A stretch of DNA of 26,369 nt, from the NCBI GenBank assembly GCA_030639305.1, contig DAOWCY010000094.1:1-26369 (forward strand), read 5' to 3'. The notes beneath the pieces are model-generated. The model made no database searches. It was not told where the DNA came from and saw only the letters and a program-made list of their open reading frames with translations. Shown one piece after another: positions 14,044-21,300 of this stretch; the first letter of the stretch is position 1; each line of letters starts with the position of its first letter. The stretch comes from JAGLQA01 sp023135565. GTDB lineage: Bacteria; Acidobacteriota; Aminicenantia; UBA2199. Both the position numbers and the translations under genes were made by a program.

Positions 14044-14682
14044 ATGGATAAGAGTACTTTATCGGACGATGTAGTAGAGTATATATTGACCTTAGATTTA
14101 CAGGAATTTGCGGATATCAACGTGAATGCCGTTGCGGACAAATTCAAAGTAAACCGCATCTATTTATCGAGGAAGTTCAGGGATGACAAGAATATTGCCC
14201 TGCCCGATTATATTATTAAGGTTAAAATGCATCGGGCTACAGCTTTAATGTCGGCTGATGAAGATTTGAGTACAGAGGATGTAGCGCAGGCATTGGGATA
14301 TTCCAACCCCCAGTATTTTTCCCGTCTTTTCAAGGCTCGCATCGGCACCACGCCGGGCAAGTATAAACGTTATATAAAAAAGGTCAAATCCGCGAAAAAC
14401 GGAAAAAATAAAAGTAAAGAGAAAAAGGATAAAACGGAATTAAAAGACAAAATCAGGCAATTTATTGAAAGTAACCTGGTGGCATTTGAAGATGAAGAGG
14501 AGTTTGCAGACAGCGATAATTTTTTTGAAATGGGTTTTGTCAATTCATTATTTGCCATGAAGTTGGTTAATTACATCGAGAATGAGTTGGGGATAGAGGT
14601 CGGTGTCGATGACTTAGACATCGGCAATTTCAGTTCTATAGAGCGCATCATGGCGTTTATTAAAAGCAAAAAGAAAAAATAG
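14044..14682 (+). CDS. AraC-family DNA-binding domain fused to an acyl/peptidyl carrier protein domain
   Basis: The protein has 212 residues. ATG 14044 is the only start, because an in-frame TAA lies at 14023-14025; the ribosome binding site is weak. Residues 8-110 are a two-helix-turn-helix AraC domain: VADKFKVNRIYLSRKFR for the first HTH, and DVAQALGYSNPQYFSRLFKA with GTTPGKYKRY for the second. A lysine-rich linker (111-131) joins it to a carrier protein domain (132-208): LKDKIRQFIESNLV, then FFEMGFVNSLFAMKLVNYI, where S168 of the N-S-L motif is the expected phosphopantetheine site, then ELGIEVGVDDLDIGNFSSI. Stand-alone relatives of this carrier domain load acyl or aminoacyl groups. A regulator whose DNA-binding partner domain carries a thioester arm would be unusual. 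No carrier-loading enzyme is encoded within the window. Both domains are clear; the combined function is inference. Confidence 0.9.
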   Translation: MDKSTLSDDVVEYILTLDLQEFADINVNAVADKFKVNRIYLSRKFRDDKNIALPDYIIKVKMHRATALMSADEDLSTEDVAQALGYSNPQYFSRLFKARIGTTPGKYKRYIKKVKSAKNGKNKSKEKKDKTELKDKIRQFIESNLVAFEDEEEFADSDNFFEMGFVNSLFAMKLVNYIENELGIEVGVDDLDIGNFSSIERIMAFIKSKKKK

Positions 14683-14707
14683 CAGGCATGTTCGGGTGCC
14701 GTCCCCC

Positions 14708-14736
14708 TTGAAATAGGAAAGGATTTTTTATATAAT
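14708..14736 (+). promoter_or_regulatory. Near-consensus sigma70 promoter
   Basis: TTGAAA (14708-14713), a 17-base spacer and perfect TATAAT (14731-14736). The start near 14743 lies inside a longer reading frame that begins at 14737. This fixes the start of the next gene at 14758, which has AGAGGAGGT (14741-14749) as its ribosome binding site. Confidence 0.75.
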
Positions 14737-14757
14737 ATGAAGAGGAGGTATAAGTTA

Positions 14758-15933
14758 ATGAAAATTGCTTATTTTTTACTTGTTTTAATTATTATGACTG
14801 GTGTTATAGCACTTGTCGCTTACGTCATAAAGCTGTTAAATAGAAAAAAAACTGCTTCTGCTCCGGGTATCCCGGGGGGCGGCCAAACTGAGGAGCTAAC
14901 CGAAGGTGGTTGGCGTGGACAGCACCAGGGAATAAATTATAGAGGCGGATACTACCGGCGCGGTAGAAATAGGCCTTCGTCCCTGGAAGTGGTGGTGGAT
15001 TGCTCTTCTCCCGGGTCTTTTAAGATCACTAAAGAGATCTGGCTCGATCGTTTTTTTAAAAAACTCGGTCTCTGCTGTGAGATTAGTACTGGCGACGAGG
15101 CGTTCGACAAAAAATTCTTTATCACCACCAACACGGTAAATTTTACCGGACTTTTTTTCAGTAGTGCGCAGAAACGCAGCCTAATGAACGAAATCTATGA
15201 CAAAGGCTTCAAAGAAATCAGTCATGACGGAAAAGTAATGAGGGCTAAAATCTCGCCTTTTAGCCCGGGCAAGAACTTCGATATGAATCTTATCAGGGAA
15301 ATAGCAGCCCTGCTTGGCCAACTGGCAAAAAATATGCCGGCTGCCCCGGCACCTCGTTCTTTCGATAAAACCGGCTGGAAAGCAAAGCGGATAATAGCTT
15401 TTGCTGTACCGGTTTTCCTGCAAATTATAGGTGTAATCGCTATTTTTACCGGTCTGACTGATTATAAACCTTTAGACGGATTCAAGTTTGCTTTAAGCAC
15501 GTTGAAATTCAGTATCCCCATAATGATTATTTATCTCTGGCTGCCGATGCGATTGCTGAAAGGGCGGTCGTCTTCGCACCGGGAATTTCTAATCGTTGTT
15601 TTTATTTCCCTGGTTGCTTTTATCTCCGCAGGGGGGGGATTTTCAATGTTGTTGAATGGAAAGTTGGATAAAGCCGCGCTGGTAGACCATCATACCGTAG
15701 TGGTAAGCAAAGACTATTCTATAGCTAGAAGGGGCAGCAAAATCTATTATTTCCGGGTAAACTCATGGCGAGAGGGTGTCGATATCGAGTCTTTTCGTAT
15801 TCCGTACCGGGATTATAGAAAGGTTGTGCCCGGTAAAACGGAGGTTACTATAACTACCAAACCGGGGTGGTTAGGTTACGAGTGGTTGGTGCATTACAAA
15901 CTGCACTCCCCCCGCGGCGCGGGGAGCCAATAA
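14758..15933 (+). CDS. Membrane protein of unknown function
   Basis: The product is 391 residues from the ATG at 14758. The frame opens at 14737, but that ATG precedes the predicted transcript start. One helix at the N-terminus (about 2-25) is followed by a Gly/Arg-rich linker with GGYYRRGRNRP and then a soluble domain (about 75-195) with ISTGDEAFDKKFFITTN, where a 'GD.xFD..F' phrase recurs in several uncharacterised membrane protein families. There are three more helices (about 212-233, 250-265 and 277-300) and a beta-rich C-terminal domain (SKIYYFRVNSWREGVD...WLGYEWLVHY). The last nine codons (LHSPRGAGSQ) and the stop lie in a dispersed repeat, so the natural C-terminus may have been replaced. 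I recognise no family, and it has its own strong promoter. Confidence 0.85.
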   Translation: MKIAYFLLVLIIMTGVIALVAYVIKLLNRKKTASAPGIPGGGQTEELTEGGWRGQHQGINYRGGYYRRGRNRPSSLEVVVDCSSPGSFKITKEIWLDRFFKKLGLCCEISTGDEAFDKKFFITTNTVNFTGLFFSSAQKRSLMNEIYDKGFKEISHDGKVMRAKISPFSPGKNFDMNLIREIAALLGQLAKNMPAAPAPRSFDKTGWKAKRIIAFAVPVFLQIIGVIAIFTGLTDYKPLDGFKFALSTLKFSIPIMIIYLWLPMRLLKGRSSSHREFLIVVFISLVAFISAGGGFSMLLNGKLDKAALVDHHTVVVSKDYSIARRGSKIYYFRVNSWREGVDIESFRIPYRDYRKVVPGKTEVTITTKPGWLGYEWLVHYKLHSPRGAGSQ

Positions 15934-16057
15934 GCTGCTTCGCAGGGGGGGACGGCGTCCCCAGCCTATTAGCGGCTTCGCCGCAGGGAGCGCTTTTGAT
16001 TCTCGCTTTTCTCATAAAAAGGTTTGATCAAACTTTTTTAAAAGTGCGGTGTGCCGC
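15910..16057 (+). repeat. Dispersed multi-hairpin repeat, copy 3 (longest)
   Basis: A row of hairpins: CCCCGC-GGC-GCGGGG (15910-15924), CTGC-TTC-GCAG (15935-15945), GGGGAC-GGC-GTCCCC (15948-15962), GCGGC-TTC-GCCGC (15972-15984), the 12-base palindrome GTTTGATCAAAC (16022-16033) and GCGG-TGTG-CCGC (16046-16057). Parts recur exactly, inverted, at 2393-2435. The T-rich/palindrome part resembles 18194-18226 inverted. It supplies the final codons and stop of the upstream gene. Confidence 0.8.
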
Positions 16058-16094
16058 TGGCCCCCGACAATGAAACCAATGGGGACGTCACCCG

Positions 16095-16245
16095 GCAGGG
16101 CCACCCAATACTGTTGCTTTAAGGAGAAAAGATACCTCCGGTGGCTCTCCGAGGGCCAGGGGGAAGCTCTCTCTAACCCCCCATTATTGGCTTCGCAAAA
16201 CACACTAAGCCTTAAGGCAACAGTATTGCAGGGCCACCGGAGGTA
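16095..16245 (+). promoter_or_regulatory. Candidate cis-acting RNA switch that can mask the DUF885 gene's ribosome binding site
   Basis: Arm A (16106-16123) pairs with A' (16211-16228): 18 positions, 17 Watson-Crick and one G-U. Arm B (16133-16145, TACCTCCGGTGGC) is the perfect 13-base complement of B' (16233-16245), which contains the GGAGG ribosome binding site six bases before the ATG at 16250. The order A-B-A'-B' crosses, so the two helices form either a pseudoknot or alternatives. A direct repeat GCAGGGCCACC (16095-16105, 16228-16238) lets 16100-16105 pair with the 3' half of B and free the ribosome binding site. It might instead be a mobile palindrome that happens to sit here. Confidence 0.5.
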
Positions 16246-16249
16246 AAAT

Positions 16250-18118
16250 ATGAATAAACGAAGTTTTTTAAAGTTATCGGTATCGAGTTTTTTTATGGTT
16301 GTACTTTTCCTATACTGCTCCTGTTCGAAAGCGGTGGAAAAAGTAGATGTAAAAGAATTATGTTCCGGGTACATATCGGCCTGGAAAGTTTTTTATCCTT
16401 CGGCGGCGCTGGCAGCCGGGGACAAAGAGGCGGCATTCTCTTTTGAGAAGTTATCTGCCGGGAGTATCGAAAAATGGCTGCAAACCAATAAAGAGATTTT
16501 GTCGAATATCCGCGGTATCAAACAAGATTTATCTTTCGATGATAGGGTAGACGTCAAGCTGCTGGAGAGGCAGGCACAGGGGGAAATCGAAAAATGGCAG
16601 GTGGATCGGATACACCGGGATTCGCCATCTTTATATGCCGGGAGGATTTCCCAGGCATTAACTTATGTGCTGGTAAAGAAGAACCTGTCGAACCCGGAAA
16701 AAGTAAGAGCCATAACGAATCGTTTAAAAGGAATACGGGAGCTTTGTGATTTCGGGATTAAGACGCTTAAGGACGGGCGTCCGGCGCAGACGGAGCGCAG
16801 TATCCGGGGGTTGGAATCTTCGGCCCGTTTTTATGGAGAGCAGTTACCGGGGATAGTCGAAAACTGGCCCCAGGCGCACGGGGAGGCGGATACGGCCGCT
16901 CAAGAGATTGCACTGAAATCGGATAAAAAAGAAAATAAACAAAAGTTTTTTGGGGGTCCAGGGGGCAATTTTACAAAAACGCCCCCTGGTCGCCGAAGGC
17001 AAGAAATAAATAACTTCAAAAAAGAGTGCCTCGACACTGCCGCTGCGATAAAAAAATTAGCCGCTCACATAAAAGAGCAAGTAGTCCCGGCAGTAAAGAA
17101 AGGGGACACCCTGGGAAAAGAGATTTACGCCCACAAGTTAAAACTCTACACCGGGTTAGAACTAACGCCCATTGAATTAGAAAATCTTGCCCTGGAGGAA
17201 ATCCATCGAGTGCGAGACCTGATGGCCCGGGTAGCTGCCGGATATTGGCAAGAAACCTACCCGGATAAACCGGCGCCGGAGGATTTCGATGCGCTGCTGG
17301 GCAAAGCGCTGACAGATATGGAAGCGGACCGGGAAAACAAGCAGCAGGATTTCCTTAAACTATTTGTCGATTTGACAGACCGGAGCGAAACCTTTGTACG
17401 GGAGAAACAACTGGCCACTCTGCCGGAGAAGCGGACGCTTTTTATCGACCTGTCGCCCGCTCATTTTGCCGGGGCAGCCGTGGGTGGAGTTTACAGCGCC
17501 GGGCCTTTCGACCCCGGTGCGGATACGCTTTTCTACCTGCCGACAGTGCCGGACGATGCCCCCGAAGAGGTGAAAGAAGGCTTTTACCGTTCTTTCAATA
17601 ATCCTTTCAACACCATGATTATTACCCACGAGATGTTTCCCGGCCACTACCTGCACTTAAAGATAGCGGCGCAGCATCCGCGTTTGGTGCGTTCGCTTTT
17701 CGGCTGCGATCTGTACGCAGAAGGTTGGGGTACTTTTTGCGAGCAGTTTACTTTAGACGCCGGTTGGCATAACAACAACAAAATGACCCGCCTGGCCCAT
17801 TTGCGCAAAAGATTGGAAAACGCCACCCGCGCTTATACCAGCGTGCAGGTGCACTACAACGGCTGGAACAAAGAGCAACTTACCGGTTTTGCGGTGCATA
17901 CCGGGCTTTTGGCCCCGCAGTTCGCCGTTAATCTCTGGCACCGGGTCATCGGTTCGCCTTTCCAACTGACCTCTTATTTTTTGGGGTTCAGGGCGGTGCA
18001 GGCAGCTTATGAAAAGGAAAAGCAAAAAGCCGGAGCTAATTTCAAGCCCGGTGATTTTGCCGATAAGATTCTCTACGCCGGATCGGTTCCCATCGCTGAT
18101 TTGCCTGAATTGTTTTAG
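16250..18118 (+). CDS. DUF885-family metallohydrolase-like exported protein
   Basis: The product has 622 residues. ATG 16250 has GGAGG six bases upstream. The hydrophobic N-terminus (about 10-23) ends LYCSCSK; C25 may be a lipidated cysteine, though the lipobox is imperfect. The DUF885 core is clear: THEMFPGHYLHL with H460, E461 and H466, AEGWGTFCEQ with E491, WNKEQLTGFAVHTGLLAPQF, YFLGFRAVQAAYEK and the C-terminal KILYAGSVPIADLPELF. The HExxPGH motif plus a distant Glu suggests a zinc peptidase-like site, as in related M3/M32-like folds; the substrate is unknown. A repeat-derived segment (residues about 231-252, KFFGGPGGNF...) interrupts a helical region away from the active site. The leader can fold over the ribosome binding site. 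It converges with the giant kinase gene. Confidence 0.9.
   Translation: MNKRSFLKLSVSSFFMVVLFLYCSCSKAVEKVDVKELCSGYISAWKVFYPSAALAAGDKEAAFSFEKLSAGSIEKWLQTNKEILSNIRGIKQDLSFDDRVDVKLLERQAQGEIEKWQVDRIHRDSPSLYAGRISQALTYVLVKKNLSNPEKVRAITNRLKGIRELCDFGIKTLKDGRPAQTERSIRGLESSARFYGEQLPGIVENWPQAHGEADTAAQEIALKSDKKENKQKFFGGPGGNFTKTPPGRRRQEINNFKKECLDTAAAIKKLAAHIKEQVVPAVKKGDTLGKEIYAHKLKLYTGLELTPIELENLALEEIHRVRDLMARVAAGYWQETYPDKPAPEDFDALLGKALTDMEADRENKQQDFLKLFVDLTDRSETFVREKQLATLPEKRTLFIDLSPAHFAGAAVGGVYSAGPFDPGADTLFYLPTVPDDAPEEVKEGFYRSFNNPFNTMIITHEMFPGHYLHLKIAAQHPRLVRSLFGCDLYAEGWGTFCEQFTLDAGWHNNNKMTRLAHLRKRLENATRAYTSVQVHYNGWNKEQLTGFAVHTGLLAPQFAVNLWHRVIGSPFQLTSYFLGFRAVQAAYEKEKQKAGANFKPGDFADKILYAGSVPIADLPELF
16940..17003 (+). 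repeat. In-frame palindromic element, copy B (inside DUF885 gene)
   Basis: This is the second copy of the 3231-3297 element: AAAAGTTTTTT, GGGGGTCCAGGGGGC, ATTTTACAAAAAC, GCCCCCT and GGTCGCCGAAGGCA. The first half is read in the same frame as copy A (KFFGGPGG against SFWGGPGG). A length difference in the middle shifts the second half to PPGRRRQE instead of PLVAEG. The host frame stays open. Confidence 0.85.
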
Positions 18119-18137
18119 TCTACATTGCCTCCGGCGG

Positions 18138-18226
18138 CCCCACGCGCGTGGGGTGGCGTTAAGCCGCTGCGCGGCAGGTCCCTGCCGGGGGCTAAACTTT
18201 TGAAAAAGTTTAATCAAAACTTTTCA
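18138..18226 (+). repeat. Dispersed multi-hairpin repeat, copy 4
   Basis: Consecutive perfect stems: CCCCACGC-GCGTGGGG (18138-18153), GCCGC-TGC-GCGGC (18163-18175), CAGG-TC-CCTG (18175-18184) and AAACTTTT-GA-AAAAGTTT (18194-18211), then AATCAAAACTTTT. The order matches copies 2 and 3. The last A/T stem recurs, inverted, near 16010-16045. It lies between the convergent DUF885 and giant-kinase genes and may end transcription from either side. Confidence 0.75.
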
Positions 18227-18276
18227 TGAGCGATACGTTTTTTTTACCTGGAAAGCGTCTTTCATTGGCTATGAAC

Positions 18277-18315
18277 GCCCCTTATCGGGCGCCCATCGCT
18301 GATTTGCCCGGACTT
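18277..18315 (+). pseudogene. Remnant resembling the 3' end of a DUF885 gene
   Basis: Bases 18292-18308 repeat 18089-18105 exactly (17 bases, CCCATCGCTGATTTGCC). In frame it reads APYRAPIADLPGLF, against GSVPIADLPELF at the real C-terminus. This looks like the end of a second, lost DUF885 copy or a partial duplication. It overlaps nothing else and abuts the giant kinase stop. A short exact repeat alone is modest evidence. Confidence 0.35.
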
Positions 18316-18316
18316 T

Positions 18317-21300
18317 TTATTCAACCATGATGTTGTGAATGGCTTTGGTTAATTGCCTAAAAGTATAAGGCTTTTCGATAAAATCATTGACTCCCAACTT
18401 CAAAATCCCCTCTACCCGCTCGTCCCGGCGGAACCCGGAAGCTAAAAGAACTTTTACCTCCGGGTTGATAGCTTTCATCTCTAAATAGGTTTCCCGGCCC
18501 GATTTTTTCGGCATCTGCATATCTAAAAGCACCAATCGTAATTCCCGGTAATGCTGCTTAAAAAGCTCCATGCCCTGCACCCCATCTTCGGCGGAGATTA
18601 CATGATACCCGGCTTTTTTCAGGATCTTGACGGCAATTTTACGCATGATGGGTTCATCATCAACCACTAATACTAAGCCTTCTCCTAACAATATTTCTTC
18701 ATCTTCTTCCTGCTTCACGGGGCGGGGTGGCTCTTTATATTCGGGTAAGTATACGAAAAAAGTGGAACCTTTCCTTTTTTCGGAATTCACATCCATAAAG
18801 CCTTTATGCTGGTTTACGATATTGTAGACCATGGATAGTCCTAAACCGGTGCCGCTGCTTTTTACTTTGGTGGTATAAAAAGGTTCGAATATTTTGGAAA
18901 TAGCTTCGGGTTCTATGCCTACACCGTCATCCCGGACAACGAGTCTCCAGTAGTGAATCTCTTCCGCGGCCGGGTGATTTTGACGGAACCGGCGGTCCGC
19001 GTAAATTTTTTCGACGGAGACGGAAAGGGATCCACCCCAGTGCCGGCCTTCTTCTTTCATGATGGTCATGGCATGGGCGGCATTTACACAGAGATTTAAA
19101 AGTACCTGCTCTACCTGGGTGGAGTCTGCTAATACGGGGGCCGCTTCTTCAAAAAAGTGGAAATGCAGTTCGATGCTTTTATCGAAAGTATTGCTGCAAA
19201 TATTCATTACGTGGCGGATAGTGGTATTCAAATCCACGGTTTCAAAGATGAGTTCATCTTTGCGGGAAAGGGCAAGTAAGTGCTTGATAATATCTTTTGC
19301 CCGGCCAGCCGATTCTACCATATCGTCTAAGTATTTTTCGATCTCAGGGCGGTCGGGCTCCTCTCTTTTTATTTCCATCTGCAGCAGGGAGAGGGAACCG
19401 GTGATGCCGCCCAGGATATTATTAAAATCATGGGCCAATCCACCGGCCAGGGTGCCGACTGTTTCCATTTTTTGGGCCTGGCGCAGTTGTTCATCTTTTT
19501 TCTCATATTCGCTGAGATCGGTTATCATGGCAAAAGAGCCTTTTTTGATGTTGTTTTCCAGCAGCGGTGTGGCATTGATCAGGCAGTAAACCGGTGTATT
19601 GTCCGGTTTGCGCAGGGTTAAGCGGTAAGTAGTGCTCTGCTTTAAATCATGGAGGATAAATTGCTTACTGCTTGACTCGTTGTTCCCGGGGGCCAGCAGT
19701 TGGGAAAAATTGCCGGCCAATAACTCTTCCTTAGTGCGGCCCGCAATGGCGCACATTTCCGGGTTTACCGCGGTTATTTTTCCCCCGGGGTCAAGCTCTA
19801 AAAAACCCTCTTTAGTGGTCTCCAGGATGGTCCTCACTTTCTCTTCCGCCCGGGTAAGGTTTTCGTAGATCAAGGCATGCCGCAGGGAAACCGCTGCCTG
19901 GGCTGCCAGGACTTTTAAGGTTTCCTGCCGAGGCAGGGAAAATAATTTGAGGCTGAGCTTGTTTTCTAAGTAGAGGACGGCAGTCAGGTTATCCTGGTGC
20001 ACCACCGGTAAACACAATAGGGACATGGGCTGCTGCCCGTGGATGTAGGGATCGGCGGAAAAAGGAGATTCCGCGGAGGAATCATCCAATACCACTAATT
20101 CCCTGGTCCTTTCTACATAGCGGATAAGGGACCGCGGCACCGGGCTTTCTTCGATAGGGATAGACTGGAGAACTTCTATTTCCTGCTCGTCGCTTTTTCC
20201 TTGAGCTTCTATAAACAGGCCGGCGTCTTTTTTTAGAAACAGGATAATTCTTTGGGCCCCGGCATTTTCCATTACGATCTTTATTAGTTTGCCCAGGAGC
20301 TTTTCCATGACGATCTCGCCGGAAATGGCATGGGATGCTTTGAGGATGGCATCGAAATCTAAGCTGGCGGTGGTGCTGCTGTCACTGGCCGAGCCTTTGC
20401 TGCGCGGTTTTTCACCCGCGGCGGAGGCTGTGGCAACCAGTTCGGGATGTTTGTTTTCCAGGTCTTTTACTTTGGCTTTTGCGCCCCATAAGGTGTAGAG
20501 GTAATGGGCTTTTTTCAAATATAAAGAGGCCACATCCTCTATGCCCCGGCGCCGGTAGAAGCCGGCCGCGCATTCGTTGGCCGCGGCTTCTTCGTGGAGA
20601 AATTTATTCTCCCGGGCCAGTTCGATGGCCTGGTGGTAAAGCGCCGCCGCTTCTCCCACTTTGCCCCGCAGGCTGTTTATGCCTGCTTCGACCAGCAGGT
20701 ATTTATTGTGGAAATTTTCCGGTGCATGAGTAGACCAGTTTTTCATCTTTTTTTGGTTGCTCTTCAACCGGCGCAGGTATTTTCCCTGTTTTTTCCTGTT
20801 TACCAGCGGGAAAGCGGCCAGCAGGGCCAGGGAATAATAGAAATTAAATTCTTTAGTGTGAATATCGCCCACAATGGATGCCACGAATTTCCTGCCTTGC
20901 TTTGCCACTTCGGCAGCTTCTTCGAAATGGCCGAAGAGATAGAGTAGATAGAGTCGAACGATAGTGTACATCCCCAAACGGGTCATGTTGTTATCTTTGA
21001 TCCACCTGGAGACAAAACCGATTCCAGGGCCGATCTCCCCGGTTATTAAACAATTATCTCCTGTTTCACCGGATAAGGTGTGCGTCATCAGGCACCATAA
21101 TTCGATTACCTCGACAGCGCCTATTTGTTGGAACCTGATAAGTTCCGGCAGATACTTGCCGCACTCATTTTTTACCTTTGAAAGAGATTCCCCGAGATAA
21201 AACAGCCTGAATAAATAATTATCTAATGAATGGGAAGTAAAACTGCGTATCCCGATCTCAACGCCGCTTTTATAAGACTTCATAAAAGACTCGAGGTCGC

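Noticed and set aside
13857..14051. 64-codon + strand frame between the receiver and AraC–carrier genes
   Set aside because: It runs straight through a hairpin terminator and repeat copy, has no ribosome binding site and has odd Cys/Arg-rich composition.
16012..16374. 120-codon minus-strand frame opposite the DUF885 leader
   Set aside because: It is built from repeat sequence and overlaps the start of a well-supported gene.
19059..19589. 176-codon + strand frame opposite the giant kinase
   Set aside because: It is antisense to HisKA/HATPase coding sequence and lacks start signals. The frame at 22950-23474 is rejected for the same reason.
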